Below, piece after piece: positions 25,879 to 35,228 of a stretch of DNA of 64,000 nucleotides. Every line of letters begins with the position of its first letter. The stretch's first letter is position 1. Made by a program: the position numbers and the translations under genes. Location of the stretch: assembly GCF_004146235.1 (NCBI RefSeq), contig NZ_SELO01000018.1:1-64000 (forward strand). Reading direction: 5' to 3'. The stretch comes from Tropicimonas sp. IMCC6043 (lineage in GTDB: Bacteria > Pseudomonadota > Alphaproteobacteria > Rhodobacterales > Rhodobacteraceae). The notes beneath the pieces were generated by a model. It saw only the letters and a program-made list of their open reading frames with translations. It searched no databases and was not told the DNA's origin.

Positions 25879-26363
25879 TGCCCGACATATCGCCAGAGCC
25901 GCTGACGCCCGACGCCTTTTCTCCCTTCGGCGATGTCCTGGAGGCGGAAGGTCCGCCCGAGAAATGGATCAATGCCGGCGCCTGCGCCCGGTTCCACGAC
26001 CGCGCCCGGCTCGATTTCGGCCACGGACGGGCCGGCATTTCGCTCTTCCGGGCCGAGCCGCGCGCCCTGCCCTACGCCTTCGACCTCGTCGAACGCCACC
26101 CCGATGGCAGCCAGGCTTTCCTGCCGATGAGCGCACATGGCTTTCTCGTCATCGTCGCGCCCGATACCGGCGGTCGGCCAGGCACGCCCCGCGCCTTTCT
26201 GACAGCCCCCGGCCAGGGGATCAACTTCCTCCGCGGCACCTGGCACGGCGTGCTGACACCGCTTCACGCTCCCGGCCTCTTTGCGGTGGTCGACCGGATC
26301 GGCGACGGGCCGAATCTGGAGGAGTTCACCTTTCCGGAGAGCTGGGTGGTGACAGAGGCCTGA
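25878..26363 (+). CDS. allA: Ureidoglycolate lyase
   Basis: 161 residues of the AllA family. It starts with the typical SPEPLTPDAFSPFGDVLE and contains FLPMSAHGFLVIVAPD and the metal-site region GTWHGVLTPL. It releases urea and glyoxylate from ureidoglycolate, the last step of allantoin breakdown. It is translationally coupled to puuE-uraD. The allantoate-degrading enzyme needed between them is not seen here. Confidence 0.92.
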   Translation: MPDISPEPLTPDAFSPFGDVLEAEGPPEKWINAGACARFHDRARLDFGHGRAGISLFRAEPRALPYAFDLVERHPDGSQAFLPMSAHGFLVIVAPDTGGRPGTPRAFLTAPGQGINFLRGTWHGVLTPLHAPGLFAVVDRIGDGPNLEEFTFPESWVVTEA

Positions 26364-26474
26364 CAGCGCGCGTCGGACGATCGACCTAAACTCTTTGGTA
26401 GCTCACAGGCGGGTTCGGAGCGGATCTCAGGGCAGCGGCACCTGGGCAAACAAGCGATCGTGTCAGATTTCGGT

Positions 26475-26516
26475 TTGACTTGCGAACATTATTTCCATAA
26501 TTCATGAATTATGGAA
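26475..26516 (+). promoter_or_regulatory. Promoter and 24-bp palindromic operator of the ars operon
   Basis: TTGACT at 26475-26480 is a good -35 box. A perfect 24-bp palindrome covers 26493-26516 with half-site TTCCATAATTCA. It contains the likely -10 (CATAAT at 26496, spacer 15, or TAATTC at 26498, spacer 17) and the ATG of the arsR-arsC gene at 26511. It is the expected place for ArsR binding. Transcripts would have almost no leader. Confidence 0.75.
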
Positions 26517-27368
26517 AAGACAGATGCGACCTCGGCCTTCTTTGCCCTCTCCCAACCGACCCGGCTGGATATCTTCCGAATGCTGGTGCGTTCGGGAGAG
26601 CATGGGCACCATGCCGGTGAGATCTCGGAGGCGCTCGACCTCCGACAGAACACACTGTCCAACAATCTTTCGGTGTTGCTGACCGCCGGGCTGGTCGCGC
26701 GTCATCGCGAGGGCCGGAACATTCGCTACACGGCCAACACCGAGACGATCCGCGACCTGCTCGGATTCCTGCTCGAGGGTTGCTGCCAGTCGCGCCCCGA
26801 AATCTGCGCGCCGATCTTCGCGCGCTCCCCCCAAAGCATGGTGACTCCCATGTCTCAGGACAACTACACCGTACTTTTCCTCTGCACAGGTAATTCCGCC
26901 CGCTCGCTGATGGCCGAAGCCATCATGGAGCGCGAGGGGAAGGGAAGGTTCCGGGCCTTCTCTGCCGGTTCCCACCCCTCGCCGGATGGCCCGCATCCCT
27001 ACGCGCTCGAGTTGCTGCGGAACCTCAACCACGACGTTTCGAGGACGCGCACCAAGAGCTGGGACGAGTTCGCCGCGGACAGCGCCCCGCAGCTCGATTT
27101 CGTCTTCACCGTCTGCGACAAGGCAGCGGCCGAGATCTGCCCGATCTGGCCGGGCCAGCCTATGAGCGCGCATTGGGGCGTGCCGGACCCGGTCGCGGCG
27201 GAGGGTAACGAGGCCCAACGCCGGCTCGCCTTCGCCGACGCCTACCGCATGATGCGCAACCGCATCTCGATCTTCACCAACCTGCCGATCGACACGCTGG
27301 ACCGTTTCGCGCTGCAGAAACGCCTCGACGAGATCGGCAGGGAGAAATCGCTCGGCGAGGCACTCTGA
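26511..27368 (+). CDS. arsR-arsC: ArsR repressor fused to arsenate reductase ArsC
   Basis: 285 residues. Residues 1-95 are an ArsR winged helix (FFALSQPTRLDIFRMLV, LRQNTLSNNLSVLLTAGLV, RHREGRNIRY). The end of this part has three cysteines, GCCQSRPEIC, a plausible arsenite site like those near the C-terminus of some ArsR types. From Met114 an LMW-phosphatase-type ArsC follows: Cys125 and Arg131 in CTGNSARS, and the resolving cysteines in VCDKAAAEICPIWPG, so it is thioredoxin-coupled. No stop separates the two. It should sense As(III) and reduce As(V), and it heads the ars operon. The start lies inside its own operator. Confidence 0.9.
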   Translation: MEKTDATSAFFALSQPTRLDIFRMLVRSGEHGHHAGEISEALDLRQNTLSNNLSVLLTAGLVARHREGRNIRYTANTETIRDLLGFLLEGCCQSRPEICAPIFARSPQSMVTPMSQDNYTVLFLCTGNSARSLMAEAIMEREGKGRFRAFSAGSHPSPDGPHPYALELLRNLNHDVSRTRTKSWDEFAADSAPQLDFVFTVCDKAAAEICPIWPGQPMSAHWGVPDPVAAEGNEAQRRLAFADAYRMMRNRISIFTNLPIDTLDRFALQKRLDEIGREKSLGEAL

Positions 27369-27459
27369 CGGCCTCGCCCCGCCGGGCCGGGTCGCCACGG
27401 CGCAAATCTGGATTGAAGCCCGCCGAAATGCGGCGCAGGACATGGCAAGGAAAGACTGA

Positions 27460-28470
27460 ATGATCAGGATCGCGATCAATGGCCTCGGCCGCATGGGCAA
27501 GCTGGCGCTGCGTTCCTTTTTCGACCGGGGGATCGATGCAGAGATCGTCCTGCTCAACGACGCCGCGGGCACGCCGGAACAGCACGCGCTGCTGATGGAA
27601 TTCGACACGGTCCACGGACGCTGGCTGGCCGATATCGCTTACGGCCCCGACAGTCTGACGGTCGACGGCCAGGAGATGCGCCTGACCTGCGAGAGGCGCA
27701 TCGAGGACCTGCCGCTGGCGGATATGGGCATCGACGTCGTCGTCGACTGCACCGGCGTCTTCAAGACCGGCGCAAAGGTTCAGCCCTATTTCGAGGCCGG
27801 CGTGAAAAAGGTCGTGGTCTCGGCGCCCGTCAAGGATGGCGGCGCGGTGAACCTCGTCTATGGCGTCAACCACGACATCTACGATGCCGCGCAGCACAAC
27901 CTCGTCACCGCTGCCTCCTGCACCACCAACTGCCTCGCGCCGGTGGTCAAGGTCATCCATGAGGGGATCGGCATCAAGCATGGTTCGATGACCACGATCC
28001 ACGACGTGACCAATACCCAGACCATCGTCGACCGGCCTGCTAAGGACATGCGCCGCGCCCGCTCGGCACTCAACTCGCTCATTCCGACCACGACCGGCTC
28101 GGCCACCGCGATCACGCTGATCTACCCGGAACTCAAGGGGCGGCTGAATGGCCACGCCGTACGGGTGCCGCTGCTCAACGCCTCGCTCACCGATTGCGTC
28201 TTCGAAGTCGAACGGGAAACCAGCGTCGAGGAGGTAAACGCCCTCTTCAAGGCGGCAGCAGACGGCCCGCTCGAAGGCATCCTCGGCTACGAGACGCGCC
28301 CGCTGGTCTCTTGCGACTACATCAACGACGAGCGCAGCGCGATCGTCGACGCGCTCTCGACCATGGTGGTGAACGGCACCCAGGTTAAAGTCTATGCCTG
28401 GTATGACAACGAATACGGCTACGCCTTCCGCCTTGCCGACGTCACCCGTCTCGTCGTGGACAGGCTCTGA
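27460..28470 (+). CDS. Glyceraldehyde-3-phosphate dehydrogenase of the ArsJ type
   Basis: 336 residues. The NAD-binding motif [16 protein letters not shown] starts the protein, and the catalytic Cys154 lies in [12 protein letters not shown]. In arsJ operons this enzyme uses arsenate instead of phosphate and makes the unstable 1-arseno-3-phosphoglycerate, which ArsJ exports. It shares one base with the arsJ start (TGATG), which strongly supports this role over glycolysis. Confidence 0.92.
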   Translation: MIRIAINGLGRMGKLALRSFFDRGIDAEIVLLNDAAGTPEQHALLMEFDTVHGRWLADIAYGPDSLTVDGQEMRLTCERRIEDLPLADMGIDVVVDCTGVFKTGAKVQPYFEAGVKKVVVSAPVKDGGAVNLVYGVNHDIYDAAQHNLVTAASCTTNCLAPVVKVIHEGIGIKHGSMTTIHDVTNTQTIVDRPAKDMRRARSALNSLIPTTTGSATAITLIYPELKGRLNGHAVRVPLLNASLTDCVFEVERETSVEEVNALFKAAADGPLEGILGYETRPLVSCDYINDERSAIVDALSTMVVNGTQVKVYAWYDNEYGYAFRLADVTRLVVDRL

Positions 28471-29738
28471 TGGAAGACCGCAAACAGGGGCTCGCGGCCT
28501 ATGTCGCCGTGACGGCGGCGTACTGGGCCTTCATGCTCACCGACGGCGCTCTCCGCATGCTGGTGCTGCTGCATTTCCACACGCTCGGCTTCTCCCCGAT
28601 CCAGCTCGCCTACCTCTTCCTGCTCTATGAGTTCATGGGCATGGTGACCAACCTCTCCGCCGGATGGGTCGCCGCCCGCTTCGGGCTGACCCCGACGCTC
28701 TATGCCGGTCTGAGCTTGCAAATCCTGGCGCTCATCGCTCTGGCCAATCTGGACCCCGACTGGATGCTTGCCACGTCGGTTGTCTACGTGATGCTCGTCC
28801 AGGGCTTGTCGGGCGTCGCCAAGGACCTCGCCAAGATGTCCTCGAAGAGCGCGGTGAAACTGCTCGCGCCCACGACGGACGACGGGCTCTTCCGCTGGGT
28901 TGCCTATCTGACGGGCTCCAAGAACGCAGTGAAGGGGATCGGCTTCCTGCTCGGCACGCTGCTCCTCGGCTGGGTGGGTTTCACCGGCTCGGTCATCGCC
29001 ATGGCGACCGTGCTCGCCACGATCCTCGTCGCCATCGCAGCCTTCATGCCCGCCGGCCTGCCGCGGGGCCGCAAGGGCACCAAGTTCCGCGAGGTCTTCT
29101 CGAAGAACCGCAACGTGAACCTGCTCTCTGCCGCCCGCGTTTTCCTCTTCGGGGCGCGCGACGTCTGGTTCGTCGTCGGCATCCCGATCTATTTCTACGC
29201 CGTGCTCTCGGACGGCACGGAGGACGGCAACCGCCTCGCCTTCTTCCAGATCGGCACCTTCATGGCACTCTGGATCATCGCCTATGGCGTGGTTCAGGCC
29301 TGGGCGCCGGGGCTGCTGAAGGCAAAGGAAAAGACCACCGACCAGATCGTCGCGCTCGCCATCCGCTGGGTCGGCCTGTTGACCGTCATCCCTGCCGCGC
29401 TCGCCATCGCCGCGCTCGTCGCCAGTGGACCGGCCGGGTGGCTAACGATCACGCTGGTGGCGGGGTTGATGGTCTTCGGCTTCGTCTTCGCGGTGAACTC
29501 CTCGGTCCATTCCTACCTTATCCTCGCCTTCACCGAAGACACGCGGGTGACGATGGATGTCGGATTTTACTACATGTCGAACGCCGTCGGCCGGCTCCTC
29601 GGCACGCTCCTTTCCGGCCTTTCCTACCAGATGGGCGGCCTGCCGCTGACACTCGGCACAGCAGCGTTGATGGCCTTCCTCTCCTGGCACGCCGCCCGCC
29701 GCCTCCAGGCGCCCGCCCCTACGCCGCAGGAAAGTTGA
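28470..29738 (+). CDS. arsJ: ArsJ organoarsenical efflux permease (MFS)
   Basis: 422 residues with about 12 membrane segments. The N-terminal [34 protein letters not shown] and the [24 protein letters not shown] segment are ArsJ hallmarks. It exports 1-arseno-3-phosphoglycerate, which hydrolyses outside the cell, giving net arsenate extrusion together with the upstream GAPDH. Confidence 0.93.
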   Translation: MEDRKQGLAAYVAVTAAYWAFMLTDGALRMLVLLHFHTLGFSPIQLAYLFLLYEFMGMVTNLSAGWVAARFGLTPTLYAGLSLQILALIALANLDPDWMLATSVVYVMLVQGLSGVAKDLAKMSSKSAVKLLAPTTDDGLFRWVAYLTGSKNAVKGIGFLLGTLLLGWVGFTGSVIAMATVLATILVAIAAFMPAGLPRGRKGTKFREVFSKNRNVNLLSAARVFLFGARDVWFVVGIPIYFYAVLSDGTEDGNRLAFFQIGTFMALWIIAYGVVQAWAPGLLKAKEKTTDQIVALAIRWVGLLTVIPAALAIAALVASGPAGWLTITLVAGLMVFGFVFAVNSSVHSYLILAFTEDTRVTMDVGFYYMSNAVGRLLGTLLSGLSYQMGGLPLTLGTAALMAFLSWHAARRLQAPAPTPQES

Positions 29739-29742
29739 CGCC

Positions 29743-30750
29743 ATGAGCCGCTTCGAACGCTACTTGAGCCTCTGGGTCGCGCTCGCCATGGTCGCGGGCT
29801 TGATCCTTGGCAATGTCGCTCCCGGACTCGTGGAACTCATTGCGCGTTCCGAAATCGCATCCGTGAACCTCGTCGTCGCGGTGCTGATCTGGGCGATGGT
29901 CTACCCGATGATGGTTGGCGTGGATCTCGGTTCGATCCGAGACGTCGCAAGGGCCCCAAGGGGGCTCGTCATCACGCTTGTCGTCAACTGGCTCGTCAAG
30001 CCCTTCACAATGGCCGCGCTGGCCGTGCTGTTCTTCGAGACAGTTTTCGCGCCCTGGATCGCGCCCGCCGACGCGCAGCAATACATCGCCGGGCTGATCC
30101 TCCTCGGGGCGGCCCCCTGCACGGCGATGGTCTTCGTCTGGTCGAACCTGACGCGCGGCGACCCGAACTACACGCTGGTTCAGGTGACGGTGAACGACCT
30201 CATCATGGTCTTTGCCTTCGCGCCGATCGTCGCCTTCCTTCTGGGCGTCACGGATATCACCGTGCCCTGGGAGACGCTGCTCCTGTCGGTCGTGCTCTAC
30301 ATCGTGCTGCCGCTTGCCGCCGGTATGGCGACGCGGGCGAAACTCGGCGACACAATCTCCATCGACGCCTTCAAGGCCCGAATTTCGCCGGTCTCCGCCG
30401 TTGCGCTGGCGGTCACAGTAGCAATCCTGTTCGCCCTCCAGGCCGGGACCATCGTCGCGAAACCCGGCGTGATCCTGCTCATCGCCGTTCCGATTGTCCT
30501 GCAGAGCTATGCGATCTTCGCCCTGGCCTATGGCGCCGCATGGATCGCACGGGTTCCCCACCGGATCGCCGCGCCCTGCGCAATGATCGGCACGTCAAAC
30601 TTCTTCGAACTGGCCGTGGCAGTCGCGATCTCGCTTTTCGGCCTCGGCTCGGGTGCGGCGCTGGCCACGGTCGTGGGCGTGCTGGTGGAAGTTCCGGTCA
30701 TGCTCTCTCTGGTGGGCTTCGCAAACCGGACCTGTTCGAGGTTCCCCTGA
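29743..30750 (+). CDS. acr3: ACR3-family arsenite efflux permease
   Basis: 335 residues with 10 hydrophobic segments. Motifs typical of ACR3 are visible: [25 protein letters not shown] (with the essential Cys), [16 protein letters not shown] and [13 protein letters not shown]. It removes As(III) produced by ArsC. It starts four bases after arsJ. It completes the operon; a strong hairpin follows. Confidence 0.92.
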   Translation: MSRFERYLSLWVALAMVAGLILGNVAPGLVELIARSEIASVNLVVAVLIWAMVYPMMVGVDLGSIRDVARAPRGLVITLVVNWLVKPFTMAALAVLFFETVFAPWIAPADAQQYIAGLILLGAAPCTAMVFVWSNLTRGDPNYTLVQVTVNDLIMVFAFAPIVAFLLGVTDITVPWETLLLSVVLYIVLPLAAGMATRAKLGDTISIDAFKARISPVSAVALAVTVAILFALQAGTIVAKPGVILLIAVPIVLQSYAIFALAYGAAWIARVPHRIAAPCAMIGTSNFFELAVAVAISLFGLGSGAALATVVGVLVEVPVMLSLVGFANRTCSRFP

Positions 30751-30795
30751 AGGGACCGGGCACGGCGCCCGCCGGAAACACACCCTGAAACGGCG

Positions 30796-30824
30796 ACGCC
30801 CCGCCCGGAGTGCGGGCGGGGCGT
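30796..30824 (+). terminator. Terminator of the ars operon
   Basis: A 12-bp perfect stem (ACGCCCCGCCCG with its complement) around a 5-base loop lies 45 bases after acr3 and is followed by TTT only. The stem is very stable. The short T-run makes efficiency uncertain. Confidence 0.7.
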
Positions 30825-30865
30825 TTGCCTGGATGAGACCTGCTTCTTGTCTCTGTTCTTGCTTG

Positions 30866-31225
30866 TTATTCGCTTGTCCTGACCCTCAGGCCATACGTTC
30901 CGGCTTCGGGGTTGACCAGACGCGCCGATACGTCGTCGGTCCAGATCCGGTTCATCGACGCCCGTCCCGCCGCGCTGCGCTCGCCGCGGTTGGGATTATG
31001 ACGTGCCTCGCCGAAGGCATATTCGTAATCGCGCGGTAAATCTCTCAACTCGTAATACGGCGTCGGCGCGGCCAGCGCGATCTCGGACGCGGCGAGCAGA
31101 ACCGGTTTGCGCGCCATTGCTGCGGGCACGGCCCCGGGCATCCCCGTGCCCGTTTCGACCGCTGCCTGTCCTGCCGCTGCCGCCATCACCATGGCGAGCA
31201 GGGGTGCCGGAATGGCCCGCAACAT
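30866..31225 (-). CDS. Small exported hypothetical protein
   Basis: 119 residues. MLRAIPAPLLAMVMAAAAGQAAVETG looks like a signal peptide. The rest contains a PTPYYELRDLPRDYEYAFGEARHN motif and ends with GTYGLRVRTSE. It has no cysteines. I do not recognise a family. AGGGA lies nine bases upstream of the ATG. It is convergent with the ars operon and stands upstream of the upp 3' end. A periplasmic role is the only safe inference. Confidence 0.6.
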   Translation of the reverse strand: MLRAIPAPLLAMVMAAAAGQAAVETGTGMPGAVPAAMARKPVLLAASEIALAAPTPYYELRDLPRDYEYAFGEARHNPNRGERSAAGRASMNRIWTDDVSARLVNPEAGTYGLRVRTSE

Positions 31226-31282
31226 CGTAGAAGTCCCTACTACATGTTGCGGGGAGGATGCAGGAACGGCCGAATCCTGTAA

Positions 31283-31303
31283 AGCGATTTTTCGTTAATC
31301 GCT
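31283..31303 (-). terminator. Hairpin after upp
   Basis: A 7-bp stem (AGCGATT/AATCGCT) with a 7-base loop lies just after the upp stop on the minus strand, followed by TTA. It is a modest terminator candidate. Confidence 0.45.
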
Positions 31304-31308
31304 GCAGG

Positions 31309-31941
31309 TCATTTCGTGCCGAACATCCGGTCGCCGGCATCGCCCAGGCCCGGAACGATGTAGCCATGGTCATTGAGATGGCTGTCGAGCGCCGCGGTGA
31401 CAATGGGGACGTCGGGATGCGCCTCTTTCATTCGCGCCACGCCTTCGGGCGCAGCCAGCAGACAGAGGAAGCGGATATTGGTGGCACCGGCCTGTTTCAG
31501 GAGGTCGACCGCGGCGGCCGAGGAATTGCCGGTGGCGAGCATCGGGTCGACGACGATGACGAGGCGGTCGCCGAGATCCTCGGGGACCTTGAAGTAATAT
31601 TGCACCGGATGCAGCGTCTCGGGGTCCCGGTAGAGGCCGACGAAACCAACCCGTGCGCCGGGGATCAGCTCGAGGATGCCGTCCAGCAATCCGTTGCCGG
31701 CGCGCAGGATCGAGATCAGCGCCATCTTCTTGCCGGCGAGCATCGGCGCCTGCATCTCGCAAAGCGGCGTGTCGATGGTCACCTGCTCGGTATCGAGCTC
31801 GCGCGTCACCTCGTAGGCAATGAGCTGGCTGATCTCGCGCAGGAGCTGGCGGAACTTGTGTGTCGAGGTGTTCTTGTTGCGCATGATGGTCAGCTTGTGC
31901 TGCACCAGCGGGTGATCAACGATCGTCAGGTGGTCAAACAT
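31309..31941 (-). CDS. upp: Uracil phosphoribosyltransferase
   Basis: 210 residues. It begins [25 protein letters not shown], a family hallmark, and carries the PRPP loop [17 protein letters not shown] and the uracil-binding C-terminus [17 protein letters not shown]. It converts uracil and PRPP to UMP. It follows deoB by 131 bases on the same strand and fits the salvage function of that operon: thymidine phosphorylase and cytidine deaminase feed it with uracil. Confidence 0.95.
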   Translation of the reverse strand: MFDHLTIVDHPLVQHKLTIMRNKNTSTHKFRQLLREISQLIAYEVTRELDTEQVTIDTPLCEMQAPMLAGKKMALISILRAGNGLLDGILELIPGARVGFVGLYRDPETLHPVQYYFKVPEDLGDRLVIVVDPMLATGNSSAAAVDLLKQAGATNIRFLCLLAAPEGVARMKEAHPDVPIVTAALDSHLNDHGYIVPGLGDAGDRMFGTK

Positions 31942-32072
31942 CGGCTCTTTTCGCTCCGCTCGGACTTCGCTTCCGGCTCTTGAAATCGCAGATGCCGGGC
32001 GCGGCGGCAAGCGGCCGGGGCGCGGCAAAATCAGCGGGACGGTCCGGAATGCCTGCTTCTTCGATTGTCCTG

Positions 32073-33284
32073 CTAGAGAAAGCTCCGCCCCGGTCCACTC
32101 GAGGGCACGCCGAGATGCCGGGCGACGGAGGCCGCGACGTCGGTAAAGGCGATCTGTCCGAGGCTGCCCTGCCCGACGCCGTAGCAAAGCACCGGCACGC
32201 GCTCCCGAGTGTGGTCCGTGCCGCGCCAGGTCGGGTCGTTGCCGTGGTCGGCGGTGAAGACCATGAGGTCACCGGGCCGCAGCCGCGGCAGGATCCTGCC
32301 GATCTCCGCATCGAACCATTCCAGCGCCCGCGCGTAGCCCGAGACATCCCGGCGGTGGCCGTAAAGACTGTCGAACTCGACAAAATTGGCGAAGGTCAGG
32401 CTGCCCTTCGGCGCCTCGTCGACGAGATCGGAGAGATGCTCCATCAGCCGCGCATCCGGCCCGGTGCGAACCTCGTCGATGCCGCGCATCGAGAAGATGT
32501 CGCCGATCTTGCCCACCGCCTGCACCCGCCCGCCAGCAGCGTGGACCCAGTCGCAGAGCGTCGGCGCGGGCGGTGCGATGGCATAGTCGTGCCGGTTGGA
32601 CGTGCGGGTGAACCCCTCCTCGGGAGAACCCACGAAGGGGCGCGATATCACCCGGCCGACCCGCATCGCGTGCAGCCGCGGCGCGAGCCGGCGACAGAGT
32701 TCCTGAAGCCGTTCCTCTCCGAAGCTCTCCTCGTGGGCGGCCACCTGGAAGACGCTGTCGGCAGAGGTGTAGCAGATCGGCCAGCCGGTCTCCATGTGCC
32801 GCGCACCGAGCCGGTCGAGGATCTCGGTGCCCGAGGCGTGGCAATTGCCGAGAATGTCCTCGACGCCGGCAATCTCGCGCACGGCCTCGACCACCGCTTC
32901 CGGGAAGGCCGGTTCCATTTTGGGAAAGAAATGCCACTCCCAGGGCACCGGAACGCCCGCCAGTTCCCAGTGGCCCGATGGCGTGTCCTTGCCCGGCGAG
33001 GCTTCGGTGGCCGCGCCGAACCGCCCGTAGGGCTGCATTCCCATGCCGGGGGCCGACACGCCGCCGCCGAGCCGCACCGCCTGGCCGAGCCCGAGCGCGT
33101 CGAGATTTGGCATCCTGAGCGGGCCGCTGCGCCCCTGCTCCGCAAAGCCCTCGTCGCAGGCCTTGGCAATGTGCAGCAGCGTGTTTGCGCCCTCGTCTGG
33201 CACGCCATCGTTGAAGAAACGGTCGGCATCCGGCGCGCCGCCGCAGCCCACCGAATCCAACACAACGAGAAAGGCACGAGTCAT
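32073..33284 (-). CDS. deoB: Phosphopentomutase
   Basis: 403 residues of the alkaline-phosphatase-like superfamily. The N-terminal metal and nucleophile region is [14 protein letters not shown], followed by [12 protein letters not shown], the [13 protein letters not shown] motif and the C-terminal metal ligands [18 protein letters not shown]. It interconverts (deoxy)ribose 1- and 5-phosphate. It overlaps deoA by four bases (ATGA), so translation is coupled. Confidence 0.95.
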   Translation of the reverse strand: MTRAFLVVLDSVGCGGAPDADRFFNDGVPDEGANTLLHIAKACDEGFAEQGRSGPLRMPNLDALGLGQAVRLGGGVSAPGMGMQPYGRFGAATEASPGKDTPSGHWELAGVPVPWEWHFFPKMEPAFPEAVVEAVREIAGVEDILGNCHASGTEILDRLGARHMETGWPICYTSADSVFQVAAHEESFGEERLQELCRRLAPRLHAMRVGRVISRPFVGSPEEGFTRTSNRHDYAIAPPAPTLCDWVHAAGGRVQAVGKIGDIFSMRGIDEVRTGPDARLMEHLSDLVDEAPKGSLTFANFVEFDSLYGHRRDVSGYARALEWFDAEIGRILPRLRPGDLMVFTADHGNDPTWRGTDHTRERVPVLCYGVGQGSLGQIAFTDVAASVARHLGVPSSGPGRSFL

Positions 33285-34591
33285 GAGGCGATCCTTTCAT
33301 GAAGCAGCGGCGGTGCGGGCGCGCCCGTCTCGGTGATCTCGTAGGCGGCACGAAGGTCGCGCGCAGCGCGCTCCGCGGCATCCTCACTCGCGGCATGGAC
33401 CTGTGCCAGCGGTCGCCGTGCCGAAACCCGCGTACCGATCGCCGCCAGCGCATCGAACCCGACCGAGTGGTCGAGCCGGTCGCCCTCGCGCAGCCGGCCG
33501 CCCCCCAGCGTGACCACGGCCATGCCGACTGCCTCGGTGTCGATCCGTGCGACGATGCCGGGGGCATCGGGGAACACGTCGCGCACCACCGGCGCCTCGG
33601 CGAGGTGCCGCCGCCAGCTCCCGACGAAATCCGCCGGCCCGCCGAGCGCGTGGATCATCCGCTCGAATGTCTCGGCCGCTTCGCCGGAGTCCAGCACCGT
33701 ACCGATGCGCGCGGCACCGTCTTCGGGTCCGTCTGCGAGACCGCAAAGCGCCAGCAGCTCGCCGCCGAGCGCCAGCGTCAACTCTTTCAGCGGCCCTGAC
33801 GGGACCTCTCCGGTCAGAAGCTTCATCGAGGCCGCGACTTCCAGCGCGTTGCCTGCCGTCTCGATCAGCGGCTGGCCCATCTCGGTGATGAGCGCATTCG
33901 TGCGACAGCCGGCGCCTTCGGCGGTCTCCACCAACGCCCGCGCAAGTGCCCGCGCATCCTCGGGGGTCTTCATGAAGGCGCCCGAGCCGCATTTCACGTC
34001 GAGCACCAGCGCCTCGAGCCCGGCTGCCAATTTCTTCGACAGGATGGAGGCCGTGATCAGGTCGATGCTCTCGACCGTGCCGGTCACGTCGCGGATCGCG
34101 TAGAGGCGCTTGTCCGAGGGCGCGATGTTGCCCGATGCGCCGACGATGGCGCAGCCGACCGTGCCCACGATCTCGCGCAGTTGCGCCTCAGAAACTTCAG
34201 CCGTGTAGCCCGGGATCGCCTCCAGCTTGTCGAGCGTGCCGCCGGTATGGCCGAGGCCGCGGCCCGAGATCATCGGCACATAGGCACCGCAGGCTGCCAG
34301 CGCGGGCGCAAGCGGCAGCGAGACGCAATCGCCCACCCCACCGGTTGAATGCTTGTCGACCACCGGGCCGGGCATGTCCCAGGCGAGCACCTTGCCGCTG
34401 TCGCGCATCGCCCGGGTCAGCGCAACGCGGCGCGCCTCGTCGAGCGGTGCGCGACAGATCCCCATGGCGAAGGCGCCGACCTGCGCGTCGGTGACCTCGC
34501 CCGCGCCAATCGCGGCGCCGAACCAGGCCATCTCGTCGACCGACGGCCGCGCCCCCACGCGAAGTCTGGCCAGGATCCGCTTGGCCTCCAT
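33281..34591 (-). CDS. deoA: Thymidine/pyrimidine-nucleoside phosphorylase
   Basis: 436 residues. The family signature SGRGLGHTGGTLDKLEAIPG is intact, with KHSTGGVGDCVSLPLAP for phosphate and the Lys-containing SLILSKKLAAGLEALVLDVK region (here ITASILSKKLAAG). It splits thymidine or deoxyuridine to base and deoxyribose 1-phosphate, the substrate of DeoB. It lies four bases after cdd. Confidence 0.94.
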   Translation of the reverse strand: MEAKRILARLRVGARPSVDEMAWFGAAIGAGEVTDAQVGAFAMGICRAPLDEARRVALTRAMRDSGKVLAWDMPGPVVDKHSTGGVGDCVSLPLAPALAACGAYVPMISGRGLGHTGGTLDKLEAIPGYTAEVSEAQLREIVGTVGCAIVGASGNIAPSDKRLYAIRDVTGTVESIDLITASILSKKLAAGLEALVLDVKCGSGAFMKTPEDARALARALVETAEGAGCRTNALITEMGQPLIETAGNALEVAASMKLLTGEVPSGPLKELTLALGGELLALCGLADGPEDGAARIGTVLDSGEAAETFERMIHALGGPADFVGSWRRHLAEAPVVRDVFPDAPGIVARIDTEAVGMAVVTLGGGRLREGDRLDHSVGFDALAAIGTRVSARRPLAQVHAASEDAAERAARDLRAAYEITETGAPAPPLLHERIAS

Positions 34592-34595
34592 CCGC

Positions 34596-35000
34596 TCAGG
34601 CCCTGTCCATGTGGTCTGCCGAAAACGCGCCGGGCAGCAACTCCGCGACCGTCATGACCAGCTCGGCACCATCGGTTGTCGCCATGGTCACCTTCACATC
34701 GCCGTCGACGGCAAATTCCCGGAGCTTCTGCCGGCAACCGCCGCAGGGCGGCACGGGCGCCGGGCTATCAGCGATCACCGCCACCTCGGCAATGGCGTAT
34801 TCCCCCGCCGCGGCCATCGCGGCAATCGCGCCGGCCTCTGCGCAAGTTCCTTCGGGATAGGCCACGTTCTCCACGTTGCAGCCGGAATGGATCGCCCCCG
34901 AGGGCGTGCGCAGCGCCGCGCCGACCCGGAAGTTCGAATAGGGCACATAGGCGTTCTCTCGGACCGCGCGGGCGGCCTCCAGAAGGGTGGTGTCAGTCAT
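34596..35000 (-). CDS. cdd: Cytidine deaminase
   Basis: 134 residues of the short, tetrameric type. The zinc site is HSGCNVENVAYPEGTCAEAGAI (Cys plus catalytic Glu) with PPCGGCRQKL (two more Cys). It turns cytidine and deoxycytidine into uridine forms, feeding DeoA. GGAG lies upstream of the ATG at 35000. It is first in the cdd-deoA-deoB-upp transcription order. Confidence 0.93.
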   Translation of the reverse strand: MTDTTLLEAARAVRENAYVPYSNFRVGAALRTPSGAIHSGCNVENVAYPEGTCAEAGAIAAMAAAGEYAIAEVAVIADSPAPVPPCGGCRQKLREFAVDGDVKVTMATTDGAELVMTVAELLPGAFSADHMDRA

Positions 35001-35172
35001 GGCAAGCTCCGTTTCGACCACTCTGTGCCCGGTCGCGCGACGATGCAAGGGGAGGAAACCCGGCAGCGTCCACCGCATCGACTAAGGTCAAAATGCTGCA
35101 CTGCGGCGACATGCCTCGGCGCCGCAGCATACGTTAGCGCCCAAAGAAGCCGCACCTTACCGGGCAACAGAC

Positions 35173-35210
35173 TTGCGTAACCGCCCCCCTTTTGCGTAAC
35201 TCCTGCGAAA
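35173..35210 (+). promoter_or_regulatory. Direct repeats upstream of prpE
   Basis: The nonamer TTGCGTAAC occurs at 35173-35181 and again at 35192-35200, followed by TGCGAAA at 35204. The 19-base phase and position, just before the prpE start, suggest an activator or repressor site. Regulators of short-chain acyl-CoA use (ScfR/PccR types) bind TTGC-rich sites, but I cannot assign one. Confidence 0.35.
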
Positions 35211-35228
35211 TTCGGAGGGAGAGACACG

